Assembly: GCA_903828665.1 (NCBI GenBank)
Contig: CAIKMZ010000086.1
Span: 1-64,000 of the forward strand
Reading direction: 5' to 3'
From: an uncultured beta proteobacterium
Lineage (GTDB): Bacteria; Pseudomonadota; Gammaproteobacteria; Burkholderiales; Burkholderiaceae_C
Length of the DNA stretch: 64,000 bases
Each line of letters begins with the position of its first letter. Within the stretch, counting starts at the first letter, position 1. The notes beneath the pieces were generated by a model, which was not told the DNA's origin, made no database searches, and was given only the letters and a program-made list of their open reading frames with translations. This document shows positions 1 to 8,111 of the stretch, in pieces. A program made the position numbers and the translations under genes.

Positions 1-481
1 ATGCCGGTACCGCGGTCGCTCCAGCGGCCGGTGTCGTCACGACCATGTAGCTGACCCAACGGCTGGGTGCCTTGGTCGTGGCATTGGCTGGGATCAGCTT
101 GGCGATGGCGAAGCCGAAATTGGGATAGGCACCGCTGGCGTCCTTCTGGGCCAGACCGGTGACCGGCGTGCCGCTGGCATCCGTGATCTTGAATTGAACG
201 ACAGGCGGGCTGTTGATGGTGACTTGCGTAACCGAGCCCTGGAGTGACAAGGCACCCCATTGGGCCGAGCTCAGCGTCGATACATTGAGAGTGGGAACCG
301 CATTGGCACCCGTGGCACCCGTGGCACCGGTCGCACCGGTGGCGCCGGTCGCACCGACTGGGCCCGCAGCACCATCGCTGCCGCCGCAACCTGCCAAGGC
401 GGCTGCAAGCAAGCCCGCCGCAGCGAACTTGGTCCAAGTTGGAATTGGTCGAGACTTGCTCGACAGGTTAAATTGCTTCAA
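1..481 (-). CDS. OmcA/MtrC-family multiheme cytochrome lipoprotein, N-terminal part
   Basis: The 160 residues seen start at a TTG (481-479) preceded by a perfect AGGAGG five bases away; the rest lies beyond the left edge. A short basic N-terminus, a hydrophobic stretch and a lipobox ending LAGC (Cys32) mark an exported lipoprotein. A collagen-like run of GAT triplets follows (about residues 42-58), then a domain with the motifs VQFKITDASG, YPNFGFAIAKL and RWVSYMV. From memory, this layout is typical of the N-terminus of OmcA/MtrC-family decaheme cytochromes in Rhodoferax-like bacteria, which pass electrons to outside acceptors such as iron minerals. No CXXCH heme motif falls in the visible part, so the assignment rests on the N-terminal domain alone. 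Confidence 0.68.
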   Translation of the reverse strand, partial: MKQFNLSSKSRPIPTWTKFAAAGLLAAALAGCGGSDGAAGPVGATGATGATGATGATGANAVPTLNVSTLSSAQWGALSLQGSVTQVTINSPPVVQFKITDASGTPVTGLAQKDASGAYPNFGFAIAKLIPANATTKAPSRWVSYMVVTTPAAGATAVPA

Positions 482-797
482 TTCAGCCTCCTACGGCGGT
501 TAGAGCCAAACACAAGAGAAACATCGGAACGCCGGCGAACTTTACAGCACGTTTACGAAGAAATCCAGCCGGCTCTTGAACACTCAATCGGCATAAGTTG
601 CTTTAGATCAATTGCCAACGCGATAGCAGGACAAAGGACTCGCACAAGCAATTAATCGCTCGGGTGTTGAGAAAACGCAAACCCTGCAGAAATTCGAACC
701 GTCGGGGCGTCGGGCAGGTCTTCCCCCAAAGTAGGCAAGTGCGCCTTACGTCGAATAGTCGAACACTGCCGGGACAACTTTGGAGCCGGTACCGGGG
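482..797. other. intergenic region, no gene seen
   Basis: This 316-bp stretch lies between the divergent-facing 5' end of the cytochrome gene and the 3' end of the DUF2007 gene. Both genes are on the minus strand. It must carry the cytochrome promoter and the AGGAGG at 486-491. I see no convincing reading frame, strong hairpin with a T-run, or clear -35/-10 pair. Confidence 0.5.
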
Positions 798-1142
798 TCA
801 AGGCGCGTCACCCTCATTGGGCATGGGCCTGATCCCTGTTTCTTCGGGCATCATCTGCCCGCAGTTCCAGCACTGTTCGAACCCGCCTTCGACCCGTTCA
901 CCGCAAACACAATGCCAGCGCCGCTGGCGCGGACGTCGCAGCAAATTCAGGAGTTCACGGGCCCGCGCTTCCTGCAGCGGATCGTCTATCCACACTTCGG
1001 GCAGACATTGATCGGGAGGCAACTCGCCGGCTGCGCTCCGGAGATACTCGCGCTGGACGCTGGCATCGATGCCTTCGGCCCGGAGCCAGTCCGCCCACAG
1101 CGTCGCCAGGACCAGATTGGGTGCTTGAATCAGACGCAGCAT
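798..1142 (-). CDS. DUF2007 family protein with C-terminal zinc ribbon
   Basis: A 114-residue cytoplasmic protein. The N-terminal 70 residues (MLRLIQAPNLVLATLWADW, then ELPPDQCLPEVWIDD) match the small DUF2007 'putative signal transducing' fold, a ferredoxin-like domain of unknown role. The C-terminal part has two CxC/CxxC pairs (CVCGERV and CWNCG), which look like a zinc ribbon; this is common in the betaproteobacterial version. The open frame extends further upstream, but the chosen ATG fits the family start and avoids running into the divergent gene at 1282. No good ribosome site is visible before it, so the start is uncertain. Confidence 0.72.
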   Translation of the reverse strand: MLRLIQAPNLVLATLWADWLRAEGIDASVQREYLRSAAGELPPDQCLPEVWIDDPLQEARARELLNLLRRPRQRRWHCVCGERVEGGFEQCWNCGQMMPEETGIRPMPNEGDAP

Positions 1143-1281
1143 GGTCGGAGCATAGCGCTGATGAGGGCACAAGAAGCCTTCGATGATCCGGAATTGCCCA
1201 TGCGTTTTGTCAAGAAAGACCTGAGGGCGAAAGGGCATACTATTGCAGTGCCTAATGCAGGCAGACTTCTGGAGCGCTCCG

Positions 1282-1686
1282 ATGAAAAAACTTGTGGCAA
1301 CGGCACTGTGCACTTTGGCCTTGGCGCCGGTTCTGGCACAGACCAGCGTCGGGGTTTCCATCGGCATCAACCAGCCTGGCGTGTATGGCCGCATCGACAT
1401 CGGCAACTTTCCACCGCCGCGCCTGGTCTACCCGCAACCGGTCGTGATCGTGCCTTCACCCGTGGCCGTCCACCAGCGGCCCATCTACTTGTACGTACCC
1501 CCGGGACACCAGAAGAACTGGGCCAAGCATTGCGCTCGCTACAACGCCTGCGGTCAGCCCGTCTACTTTGTGCAGGAGGAATGGGTGCGCGAACGCTACA
1601 AAGAACACCGCGGTCACCGCGACGAGGGCAACCATGGCAAGGGCCACGGCAAGGGCAAGAAGGACAAGGGCGGACACAAGGACTGA
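1282..1686 (+). CDS. periplasmic protein of unknown function, His/Lys/Gly-rich tail
   Basis: A 134-residue product with a clear signal peptide (MKKLVATALCTLALAPVLA-Q). The start is the ATG after a GGAG at 1271, not the one 39 bp upstream. The mature part begins GVSIGINQPGVYGRIDIG and contains YLYVPPGHQKNWAKHCARY, a pattern I associate with a conserved exported protein family of Burkholderiales with no assigned function. The last 30 residues are rich in His, Gly and Lys (HGKGHGKGKKDKGGHKD), which could bind metal or anions, but this is only inference. It is transcribed away from the DUF2007 gene. Confidence 0.7.
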   Translation: MKKLVATALCTLALAPVLAQTSVGVSIGINQPGVYGRIDIGNFPPPRLVYPQPVVIVPSPVAVHQRPIYLYVPPGHQKNWAKHCARYNACGQPVYFVQEEWVRERYKEHRGHRDEGNHGKGHGKGKKDKGGHKD

Positions 1687-1866
1687 GCGGATCGGCCGCG
1701 CATCCGCCAACCGGCGTCGCGTGCATCTGCCCACGCTCGCCCTGTCAGAGGAATTCTCCGATCCATCGGATCGATCCGCAGACTGTCGCAATCGGGATGC
1801 AATCTGGCCCCAGGGCTTCTACATTCTCCTCAACCGGTCGCTGTGACCGGCAATTTGGGGGAATCC

Positions 1867-2052
1867 ATGAACACCAGCCGTACAACCCGCCTCGCCGGCC
1901 TGCTGGGCGCCATTCTGATGACGGTCAGCGTCAACATGGCCCTGCTATGGAAATTCGACACAGTGGCGCAGCAGGGCCTGGTCGCCGCGAACCCGCAGGC
2001 CCCGGCCAGCGCGACGCTTGCCGCCACCGCGACTGCAGCCCGGCGCTCCTGA
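1867..2052 (+). CDS. small single-span membrane protein, unknown function
   Basis: 61 residues starting at the ATG after a GGGGGA ribosome site (1856-1861). One hydrophobic segment lies at about residues 9-29 (LAGLLGAILMTVSVNMALLW), followed by an Ala/Pro/Thr-rich periplasmic or cytoplasmic tail. The next small membrane protein starts four bases after its stop, so the two are probably translated from one message. I do not recognise the family. Coding potential is supported by the ribosome site and the tight linkage. Confidence 0.55.
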   Translation: MNTSRTTRLAGLLGAILMTVSVNMALLWKFDTVAQQGLVAANPQAPASATLAATATAARRS

Positions 2053-2056
2053 AGCC

Positions 2057-2260
2057 ATGAACACGCTGCTCGCCCTCGTCGGTTGGCTCATCCTGTTCGT
2101 GCTGTGCTGGCCACTGGCTTTGCTGGCGTTGCTGGTCTGGCCGATTGTCTGGCTCCTTTCAATCCCGCTGAAACTGATCGGCATCGGCCTGGGCGCCGTG
2201 CTGGCGCTGCTCAAAGCCATCCTGTTGCTGCCGGCCCGGATGCTGGGTCAGCGTCCCTGA
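2057..2260 (+). CDS. small hydrophobic membrane protein, unknown function
   Basis: 67 residues, almost entirely hydrophobic. There are two or three potential membrane spans with three tryptophans (GWLILF, CWPLAL, VWPIVWLLSIPLKLIG). It begins four bases after the stop of the preceding 61-residue ORF. This Leu/Trp/Pro pattern recurs in short conserved membrane proteins of proteobacteria with no known role. The start ATG was preferred over one 39 bp upstream because the upstream stretch overlaps the previous gene and is not hydrophobic. Confidence 0.6.
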   Translation: MNTLLALVGWLILFVLCWPLALLALLVWPIVWLLSIPLKLIGIGLGAVLALLKAILLLPARMLGQRP

Positions 2261-2378
2261 CCGACGCATTGGCCTGGCGTCGAAGCCAGCCGCGCGGCTG
2301 CCGTTGCCGACGCTGCAGATTGCCGGGTACGATGGAGCCTGCACCATCGGATTTCATCTTTAGCTTCAAGGAATTACC

Positions 2379-3071
2379 GTGTCTGAACTCGTTTCCTACC
2401 AATGCGAGGATGGCGTTGCCCTCCTGACGCTCTGCAACGGCAAGGCCAATGCCATTTCGCCCGATGTGATCGCCGCTTTCAACAGCGCGCTGGACCGCGC
2501 CGAGCAGGACACCGCAGTCGTCATCATCACAGGGCAACCCGGCATGCTGTCGGGCGGCTACGACCTCAAGGTCATGCTGTCTTCTCCGGAAAACGCAATT
2601 GCTCTGGTCGCCAAAGGCAGTGCCCTGGCGCGACGCATGCTCGCCCACCCGTACCCGATCATCGTCGCCTGCCCGGGTCATGCCGTGGCGAAAGGGGCGT
2701 TCCTGCTGCTGTCCGCCGATTACCGCATTGGCGTTGAGGGCCCGTTCACGATCGGACTCAACGAAGTCCGGATCGGCATGACCATGCACCTGGTCGGCAT
2801 CGCGCTGGCGCGCGACCGGCTGCGCAAGTCAGCATTCCAACGCGCCGTCATCAACGCCGAAATGTTCAACCCGCAGACCGCCATGGATGCCGGCTTTCTC
2901 GATGAAGTCGTTCCTGCCGAATCCTTGATGACAGCGGCCAATGCCATGGCGCAACAATTGAAGAAGATCAATCTGCGCGCGCACGGCAGGACCAAGCTGA
3001 AGGTCAGGAAGGAACTGCTGGAAGCGCTCGACCGCTCGATCGAACTGGACAAGTCGACCGGGCTGGCTTGA
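2379..3071 (+). CDS. crotonase/enoyl-CoA hydratase-isomerase family protein
   Basis: 230 residues from a GTG start with AAGGA seven bases upstream. It has the crotonase fold: an N-terminal beta strand region, the first oxyanion-hole segment (GQPGMLSGGYDLKVM) and the second (GHAVAKGAFLLLSADYRIG). The C-terminal helical part ends LLEALDRSIELD. Members act on acyl-CoA thioesters in fatty-acid or amino-acid breakdown. Where the usual enzymes carry the two catalytic glutamates, this one shows less typical residues (ADYRIGVEGPFTIGLNEV), so the exact reaction cannot be read. It is about 30 residues shorter than enoyl-CoA hydratase. The next gene follows after 31 bp in the same direction. Confidence 0.85.
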   Translation: MSELVSYQCEDGVALLTLCNGKANAISPDVIAAFNSALDRAEQDTAVVIITGQPGMLSGGYDLKVMLSSPENAIALVAKGSALARRMLAHPYPIIVACPGHAVAKGAFLLLSADYRIGVEGPFTIGLNEVRIGMTMHLVGIALARDRLRKSAFQRAVINAEMFNPQTAMDAGFLDEVVPAESLMTAANAMAQQLKKINLRAHGRTKLKVRKELLEALDRSIELDKSTGLA

Positions 3072-3102
3072 CGGCGCCAAACTTGCTGCACAGGAGACCA
3101 TC

Positions 3103-3729
3103 ATGCACGTGCGCCATCCGCTGACCAGCCTTGCCTTCATTCTTGCCGCGCACTCGGCCCAGGCGGGGAACATTGTCGAATTGTGGGACCAGGTCAAGGC
3201 GCCACCCGCGCCCAAGCTCGCAGCGCCAGCGGTCAAGGCCACCGAGACCGCCCTGCTCCTGCTCGACATCGAGGAGGCCACCTGCAATGAAGCACAACGT
3301 CCGCGCTGCGTGGCCGCCGTGCCGGCGATGGCCGCCTTCCTTGGAAAAGCGCGCACGGCCCGCATGGCGGTCTTCTACAGCCACACTAGCCGTGGATCGC
3401 GCGCCACCATCCTGCCTGGCGTCACGCCGCGTGATGAAGAACAGATCGTCACGTCAGGCGTCAACAAATTCTTCGGCACGCAACTCGACGCCCTGCTCAA
3501 AGCCCGCGGCATCAAGACGGTGATCATCTGCGGCACAGCAGCCTCAGGCGCAGCACTGCACACGGCAACCGGTGCCGCACAGAATGGCTACCAGATCGTG
3601 CTGCCCGTGGACTGCGTGACGGGCTCAAGCCTGTACGAGGAACAATCCGCGGTCTGGAGTCTTCTCAACGGTCCCGGCACCGCGCGCGTGTCGACCGCCA
3701 CCACGCTGGGTGCGATCACGATCGAATAG
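3103..3729 (+). CDS. exported isochorismatase-like (cysteine hydrolase fold) protein lacking the catalytic Cys
   Basis: 208 residues starting with a signal peptide (MHVRHPLTSLAFILAAHSAQA). The isochorismatase fold is visible: LLLLDIEEATC carries the first catalytic Asp, and GVNKFFGT carries the conserved Lys. The segment ICGTAASGAALHTATGAA lines up with the usual nucleophile loop GVxTxxCVxxT, but alanine stands where the cysteine should be. A related Cys-less group exists in proteobacteria (from memory), so this is probably a natural subfamily and not a damaged enzyme. Export to the periplasm is also unusual for this fold. Substrate unknown. It follows the crotonase gene closely. Confidence 0.75.
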   Translation: MHVRHPLTSLAFILAAHSAQAGNIVELWDQVKAPPAPKLAAPAVKATETALLLLDIEEATCNEAQRPRCVAAVPAMAAFLGKARTARMAVFYSHTSRGSRATILPGVTPRDEEQIVTSGVNKFFGTQLDALLKARGIKTVIICGTAASGAALHTATGAAQNGYQIVLPVDCVTGSSLYEEQSAVWSLLNGPGTARVSTATTLGAITIE

Positions 3730-3744
3730 GCGGGCGGCCCGGTC

Positions 3745-3966
3745 TCAGCCTTTGCGGCTGCCCAGCAGCAGGAGCAGGCCGCCGGCGACGATGGCCCCGA
3801 CGCCAACCCAGATCGGAATGTTGACGGTCTTGTCTTCCTTCACCGAGAGTTCAATGGGCCCGACCTTGACGGCGGTCGTGTCCTTGGTATAGCTGAACCC
3901 GCCATACAGCAAGCCCAGTAAACCCGCGACGATGAGCGCGACCGATACAAGCTTGACTGGATTCAT
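3745..3966 (-). CDS. DUF3185-like small membrane protein
   Basis: 73 residues with two membrane spans (residues 6-24, VSVALIVAGLLGLLYGGFS, and 51-68, IWVGVGAIVAGGLLLLLG) linked by a short polar loop, KVGPIELSVKEDKTVNIP. This two-span pattern fits the DUF3185 family of inner-membrane proteins, function unknown. It converges on the isochorismatase-like gene with a 15-bp gap. The ATG at 3966 follows AGGAAGACC on the minus strand. Confidence 0.7.
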   Translation of the reverse strand: MNPVKLVSVALIVAGLLGLLYGGFSYTKDTTAVKVGPIELSVKEDKTVNIPIWVGVGAIVAGGLLLLLGSRKG

Positions 3967-4088
3967 GGTCTTCCTTTACTGAACAGGCTCCGGCATCTGC
4001 GGTCCGGCGGAATGGAGGTGGGAGCCTGCAGGCTCATTTGAGCATCAACGATGCTGATTTCTCGGTGCGCTGACGCACGCAGTCCGGC

Positions 4089-4721
4089 TCAGGCCGCGTA
4101 GCCTAGCACCGCGAAATAGTGGCAGGCGGTGCCGGCCGCGACGAAACCGTGCCAGATCGTGTGCGAGTAGCGCAGGCGCGAGTCGAGCATGAAGAACACG
4201 ACGCCGCCCGTGTAGGCGAGACCGCCGGCCACCAGCAAGGCCAGACCGGGCGCGGCGACCCGTTCCACCAGCGGCACAATGGCGACCAACACAAGCCAGC
4301 CCATCGCGAGGTACAAGCCGGTGGACAGCCACGGATGCGACAGGCGGTCAAAGGCCTTGAGCACAACGCCAAGCGCCGCCAGCAACCACACGAGCGCGAA
4401 CAGCGACCACCCCCAGGGACCGCGCAAGACCCCGAGGGTGAAAGGCGTGTAGCTGCCCGCAATCAACAGATAGATGGCGCCGTGGTCGAGTTTCTTGAAC
4501 AGGTGCTTGGCGCCGCCCGGCGGCAAGGCGTGGTAGACCGTCGAGGCGAGGTACAGCAACACCATGGTTGCGGCAAACACCGCAGCGGCAATCACGTTGA
4601 TGGTTGCCAGCCGACGCGCTGCGGCCAGCAGGAACGGGACGGCCACGAGCGAGCACAGCAACGCAAGGCCATGGCTCAGGCTGTTGGCGATTTCCTCGCC
4701 CGGACTCTGCGGACGATGCAT
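4089..4721 (-). CDS. hemolysin III / TrhA (YqfA) family membrane protein
   Basis: 210 residues with seven predicted membrane spans. Family hallmarks are SPGEEIANSLSHGLALL near the N-terminus, STVYHALP, KKLDHGAIYLLIAGSYTPF in the middle and TIWHGFVAAGTACHYFAVL at the C-terminus. Ser, Asp and His residues placed this way form the putative metal site of the CREST/PAQR-like superfamily. In E. coli the homologue is linked to membrane-fluidity homeostasis; the hemolysin name is historical. The frame stays open far upstream, but MHRPQSPGEE is the normal family start. Confidence 0.9.
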   Translation of the reverse strand: MHRPQSPGEEIANSLSHGLALLCSLVAVPFLLAAARRLATINVIAAAVFAATMVLLYLASTVYHALPPGGAKHLFKKLDHGAIYLLIAGSYTPFTLGVLRGPWGWSLFALVWLLAALGVVLKAFDRLSHPWLSTGLYLAMGWLVLVAIVPLVERVAAPGLALLVAGGLAYTGGVVFFMLDSRLRYSHTIWHGFVAAGTACHYFAVLGYAA

Positions 4722-4815
4722 GATTGGCAGGCTTGTCAAGACGGGAAGTATGAGGCAAAGTCGGTCGCTTGTACCTGCCCATGCGAAAGCCAGCGCACCG
4801 GCAAGGGGCTTGACG

Positions 4816-5370
4816 GTGCGCCAGGCCCGCGACGCGACCGAAGCCGCCAATCGCGCGCTGCAGCGCGCCAACGTCGAACTTGCCAGAATCGCCACCACCG
4901 ATCCCATGACGGGCGTCGCGAACCGGCGGCATTTTGAACAGGTTGCCAATGCCGCGCGCGAACGCGCACAGCGTTACCACGAACCGCTGTCGCTCCTGCT
5001 GTTCGACGTGGATTTCTTCAAGGCGGTCAACGATCGCCATGGCCGCCAGACTGGCGACCGGGTGCTGATCGAACTCACCCGGCGCCTCGAGGGCGCGCTG
5101 CGCAGCGTGGACGTTCTGGCGCGCTGGGGTGGTGAGGAATTCGTGATCATCATGTCGCATTGCGGTGCCGCGCAGGCCTTGCTGCTGCCGGAAAAGCTGC
5201 GAGCCTTGGTGGCCGAGCACCCGTTCGCCGGAGTCGGCACCGTCACAGCGAGTTTCGGTTTCGCCGAGTTCCATGCCGGGGAGTCGCTCGATCAATGGTT
5301 CAAGCGCGTCGACCTCGCCATCTATCGGGCCAAATCAGACGGCCGCAACACGGTGCGCCTTGCCGCGTGA
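4816..5370 (+). CDS. minimal GGDEF-domain diguanylate cyclase without a sensor domain
   Basis: The GGDEF core is complete: TDPMTGVANRRHFEQ, LLFDVDFFKAVND, the signature WGGEEF and FGFAEF. Five residues before the signature sits RSVD, an intact RxxD inhibitory site. It should make cyclic di-GMP in the cytoplasm. I chose the GTG at 4816 because AAGGGG lies seven bases upstream; it gives 184 residues with a short coiled-coil lead-in (TEAANRALQRANVELARIAT). That lead-in usually links a HAMP, PAS or membrane sensor to GGDEF, but none remains. An ATG at 4720 or 4750 would only add a low-complexity stretch abutting the divergent hemolysin III gene. Confidence 0.78.
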   Translation: MRQARDATEAANRALQRANVELARIATTDPMTGVANRRHFEQVANAARERAQRYHEPLSLLLFDVDFFKAVNDRHGRQTGDRVLIELTRRLEGALRSVDVLARWGGEEFVIIMSHCGAAQALLLPEKLRALVAEHPFAGVGTVTASFGFAEFHAGESLDQWFKRVDLAIYRAKSDGRNTVRLAA

Positions 5371-5383
5371 GTGCAGTCCGGGG

Positions 5384-7060
5384 CTAGAACAATCCGGAAA
5401 TCCGTCCTTCGTCATCGATGTCGATGCGCGCCGAGGCCGGCTCCTTGGGCAAGCCCGGCATGGTCATGATGTCGCCGCAGATCATTACGACGAACTCGGC
5501 ACCGGCTGCCAGTCGAACCTCGCGGATGTTGACCATGTGACCGCTCGGTGCGCCGCGCAGCAGCGGGTCGGTGGAAAACGAGTACTGCGTCTTGGCCACG
5601 CACACCGGGTAGTGGCCAAAGCCGTCTTTCTGCAATTGCGCAATCTTGTTGCGCACCGCCGAGTCGGCCGAGATGTCGGAGGCGCCGTAGATCCGGGTGG
5701 CGATCGCCTTCATCTTGTCCCACAGGCTGTCTTCGTCCTGGTAGACAAAACGCATGTGGGCCGTGCCCGATTCGGCCATCCTGACCACCGCATGCGCCAG
5801 TTCTTCGGCGCCGGCCGAACCGTCGGCCCAGTGCCGGCAGATCACGACCTGCACGCCCTGGCGGTCCATGTGCCGGCGCAGCACGGCCAGCTCGGCTTCG
5901 GTGTCCGCCGTGAAGTGGTTGAGCGCGACGATGCACGGCAGTCCATAGCGATGGCGGATATTCTCGACGTGCCGCTCCAGATTGACCAGGCCTTTTTCGA
6001 CCGCTGCCACATTGGGCACCGAGAACTCCGCCGGAGCCACACCGCCATGGGCCTTGAGCGCGCGCAGCGTGGCCACGATGACAGCGACGTCCGGACGCAG
6101 GCCCGACTTGCGGCACTTGATGTCGATGAACTTCTCGGCCCCGAGATCGGCGCCGAAGCCGGCTTCGGTCACCACGTAGTCACCGAGCTTCAAAGCCGCC
6201 TGCGTGGCGGTGACCGAGTTGCAGCCGTGCGCGATGTTGGCAAACGGTCCACCATGGATGATGGCCGGGTTGTTCTCCAGCGTCTGCACGAGGTTCGGCT
6301 TGATCGCGTCCTTGAGCAGCGCCGCCATCGCGCCCTGAGCCTGCAGGTCGCTGGCGCGGATCGGTGTCAGGTCGCGCCGGTAGCCGACGATGATGTTGGC
6401 CAGGCGCGCCTTCAAGTCCTTGCGCGAGGTCGCCAAACAAAAGATCGCCATGACCTCGGATGCCACGACGATGTCGAAGCCGTCTTCGCGAGGAAAGCCG
6501 TTGCTCGATCCGCCCAGCGAAATCACGGTCGAACGCAGCGCGCGGTCGTTCATGTCCATGACGCGGCGCCAGACGATGCGGCGCGAATCGAAGCGCAGCG
6601 TGTTGCCGTGGTGGATGTGGTTGTCAATCAGGGCCGCAAGCAGGTTGTGCGCCAGCGCGATCGCGCTGAAGTCGCCCGTGAAATGCAGGTTGATGTCTTC
6701 CATCGGCACGACCTGCGCATAGCCGCCGCCGGCAGCCCCGCCCTTCATGCCAAACACCGGACCGAGCGAGGGTTCGCGCAGCGCAATCACACAGCGCTTG
6801 CCGATGCGGTTGAGCGCGTCGCCGAGCCCAACCACGGTCGTGGTCTTGCCTTCGCCGGCCGCCGTGGGACTGATCGCCGTGACCAGCACCAGCTTGCCGT
6901 TCGGGCCGGTCTGCCGGTTCAGCCAGGCCAGATCGATCTTGGCCTTGAAGTGACCGTAGGGTTCGAGCGCCGTCGCGGGTATGCCCAGGCGCTCCTGCGC
7001 CATCTGCAGGATCGGCTGCAGTCGCGCCGCCTGGGCGATTTCGATGTCGGAGTGAGTCAT
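5384..7060 (-). CDS. fhs: formate-tetrahydrofolate ligase
   Basis: 558 residues, the normal length for the family. It joins formate to tetrahydrofolate with ATP, giving 10-formyl-THF for one-carbon metabolism. The ATP-binding P-loop [15 protein letters not shown] is at residues 61-75, followed by the strongly conserved [19 protein letters not shown] (about residues 95-113) and [15 protein letters not shown]. The minus-strand ribosome site GGAAGGAC lies just before the ATG. It is followed upstream, in the same direction, by an aspartoacylase-family gene. No riboswitch-like leader is apparent. Confidence 0.97.
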   Translation of the reverse strand: MTHSDIEIAQAARLQPILQMAQERLGIPATALEPYGHFKAKIDLAWLNRQTGPNGKLVLVTAISPTAAGEGKTTTVVGLGDALNRIGKRCVIALREPSLGPVFGMKGGAAGGGYAQVVPMEDINLHFTGDFSAIALAHNLLAALIDNHIHHGNTLRFDSRRIVWRRVMDMNDRALRSTVISLGGSSNGFPREDGFDIVVASEVMAIFCLATSRKDLKARLANIIVGYRRDLTPIRASDLQAQGAMAALLKDAIKPNLVQTLENNPAIIHGGPFANIAHGCNSVTATQAALKLGDYVVTEAGFGADLGAEKFIDIKCRKSGLRPDVAVIVATLRALKAHGGVAPAEFSVPNVAAVEKGLVNLERHVENIRHRYGLPCIVALNHFTADTEAELAVLRRHMDRQGVQVVICRHWADGSAGAEELAHAVVRMAESGTAHMRFVYQDEDSLWDKMKAIATRIYGASDISADSAVRNKIAQLQKDGFGHYPVCVAKTQYSFSTDPLLRGAPSGHMVNIREVRLAAGAEFVVMICGDIMTMPGLPKEPASARIDIDDEGRISGLF

Positions 7061-7124
7061 GCTGGTGTCCTTCCTTTCTGTCGGTGTTGGCGCCCGCAGG
7101 TCGGCGCGGTCGGCGACGGTCAGC

Positions 7125-8057
7125 TCAGGTCATGGGCCGCGTCAGATAAACACCTTCCCGACCCACGACGGCTTCGCGCGCCGGCATGAATACCGTGCAG
7201 TCATCGCATGGAGCGCGGATCTCGTCGTCGCCATCAGTGGCAATCAGTTCGTCTTTGGCAAAGGTCTCGAAACCGATCAGCTTGCGCGTGAAGGCGAAAG
7301 CCGGCGTGCGGATGACATAGGTCTGCAGCAGCTCGAAGCGGCGCTGCGGCGCGGCTGTTGCGCGCACGCCGTCGAGCAGTCCGAAGTGAACCAGCAGGTC
7401 CTGCACCACGGCCTTCGCCAGATCGGCACTGGCCTGCTTGAAATGCTGGCCGCACTCCACCACCATGGCGGCGCCCGGGCCATTCGGGCCGGCGTGCAAG
7501 CCATGCTCGATCAAGGGCACACCCGAGCCCAGGCCGCGCGGCATGACCAGGTGCACGCCGGGTCGCGGCAGCGCCATGGCGACCGAGGCATTGCGCTCGT
7601 AATCGGGATAGACCCAGAACGGCACCACGTCCTGCGATGTCGAGTGAATGTCCAGAATATGCTGCGCCGCCAGCACCGCCGGGCGCATGGCGCGGGCGCG
7701 GCGCAACTCCACGCTGTCCTCTCTGCCGTCAAGCATCTGCGACGACCAGACCCGGTTCAGGTTGTGCGTGATCTGGCGGCTGGCAAACGGATTGGCGGCG
7801 TCAAAAGTCTCATAGGCGTCGACGTTGGCAAAGCTCAAGGTGAGCGTGCCGGCCTTTGGTCGCACGCCGCGCTCCAGCAGGTCGCACACGGCCACCATGC
7901 CGCAGAACTCGTTGCCATGCGTGAGCGCATTGATCAGCACATGCGCGCCGGGCTTGCCCGATTCGAAACGGTGCACATAGTCGATTCCGGTGTTGCCGGT
8001 CTTGTAGGCCGACAGGTCGCGTGGCAGGACTTCAAAGGGATGTGAAATGGTTGCCAT
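7125..8057 (-). CDS. succinylglutamate desuccinylase/aspartoacylase family zinc hydrolase
   Basis: 310 residues with the M14-like AstE/AspA fold. [13 protein letters not shown] contains the HxxE zinc-binding pair, followed by [11 protein letters not shown], a conserved Arg region (HNLNRVWS) and [15 protein letters not shown], which supplies the third zinc-binding His. Such enzymes hydrolyse an acyl-amino acid or a similar amide in the cytoplasm; the substrate is not readable from sequence. It lies between fhs and the FAD oxidoreductase in the same orientation, with gaps of 64 and 54 bp. Confidence 0.88.
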   Translation of the reverse strand: MATISHPFEVLPRDLSAYKTGNTGIDYVHRFESGKPGAHVLINALTHGNEFCGMVAVCDLLERGVRPKAGTLTLSFANVDAYETFDAANPFASRQITHNLNRVWSSQMLDGREDSVELRRARAMRPAVLAAQHILDIHSTSQDVVPFWVYPDYERNASVAMALPRPGVHLVMPRGLGSGVPLIEHGLHAGPNGPGAAMVVECGQHFKQASADLAKAVVQDLLVHFGLLDGVRATAAPQRRFELLQTYVIRTPAFAFTRKLIGFETFAKDELIATDGDDEIRAPCDDCTVFMPAREAVVGREGVYLTRPMT

Positions 8058-8111
8058 GGTGCCGTGCGTTGATGGGATGCCGGCCAGTCTAATCGACCTG
8101 GAGTCGGTGCA

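Noticed and set aside
1767-1778. Palindrome CGGATCGATCCG
   Set aside because: Single 12-bp palindrome in a GC-rich region with no further features; likely by chance.
780-2060. 426-codon plus-strand frame
   Set aside because: Runs across three other likely genes in both strands, with no signal or domain.
5165-7189. Long plus-strand frame (674 codons) opposite fhs
   Set aside because: It is rich in Arg, His and Gln with no family pattern, and covers a clear fhs gene; high GC leaves long antisense frames.
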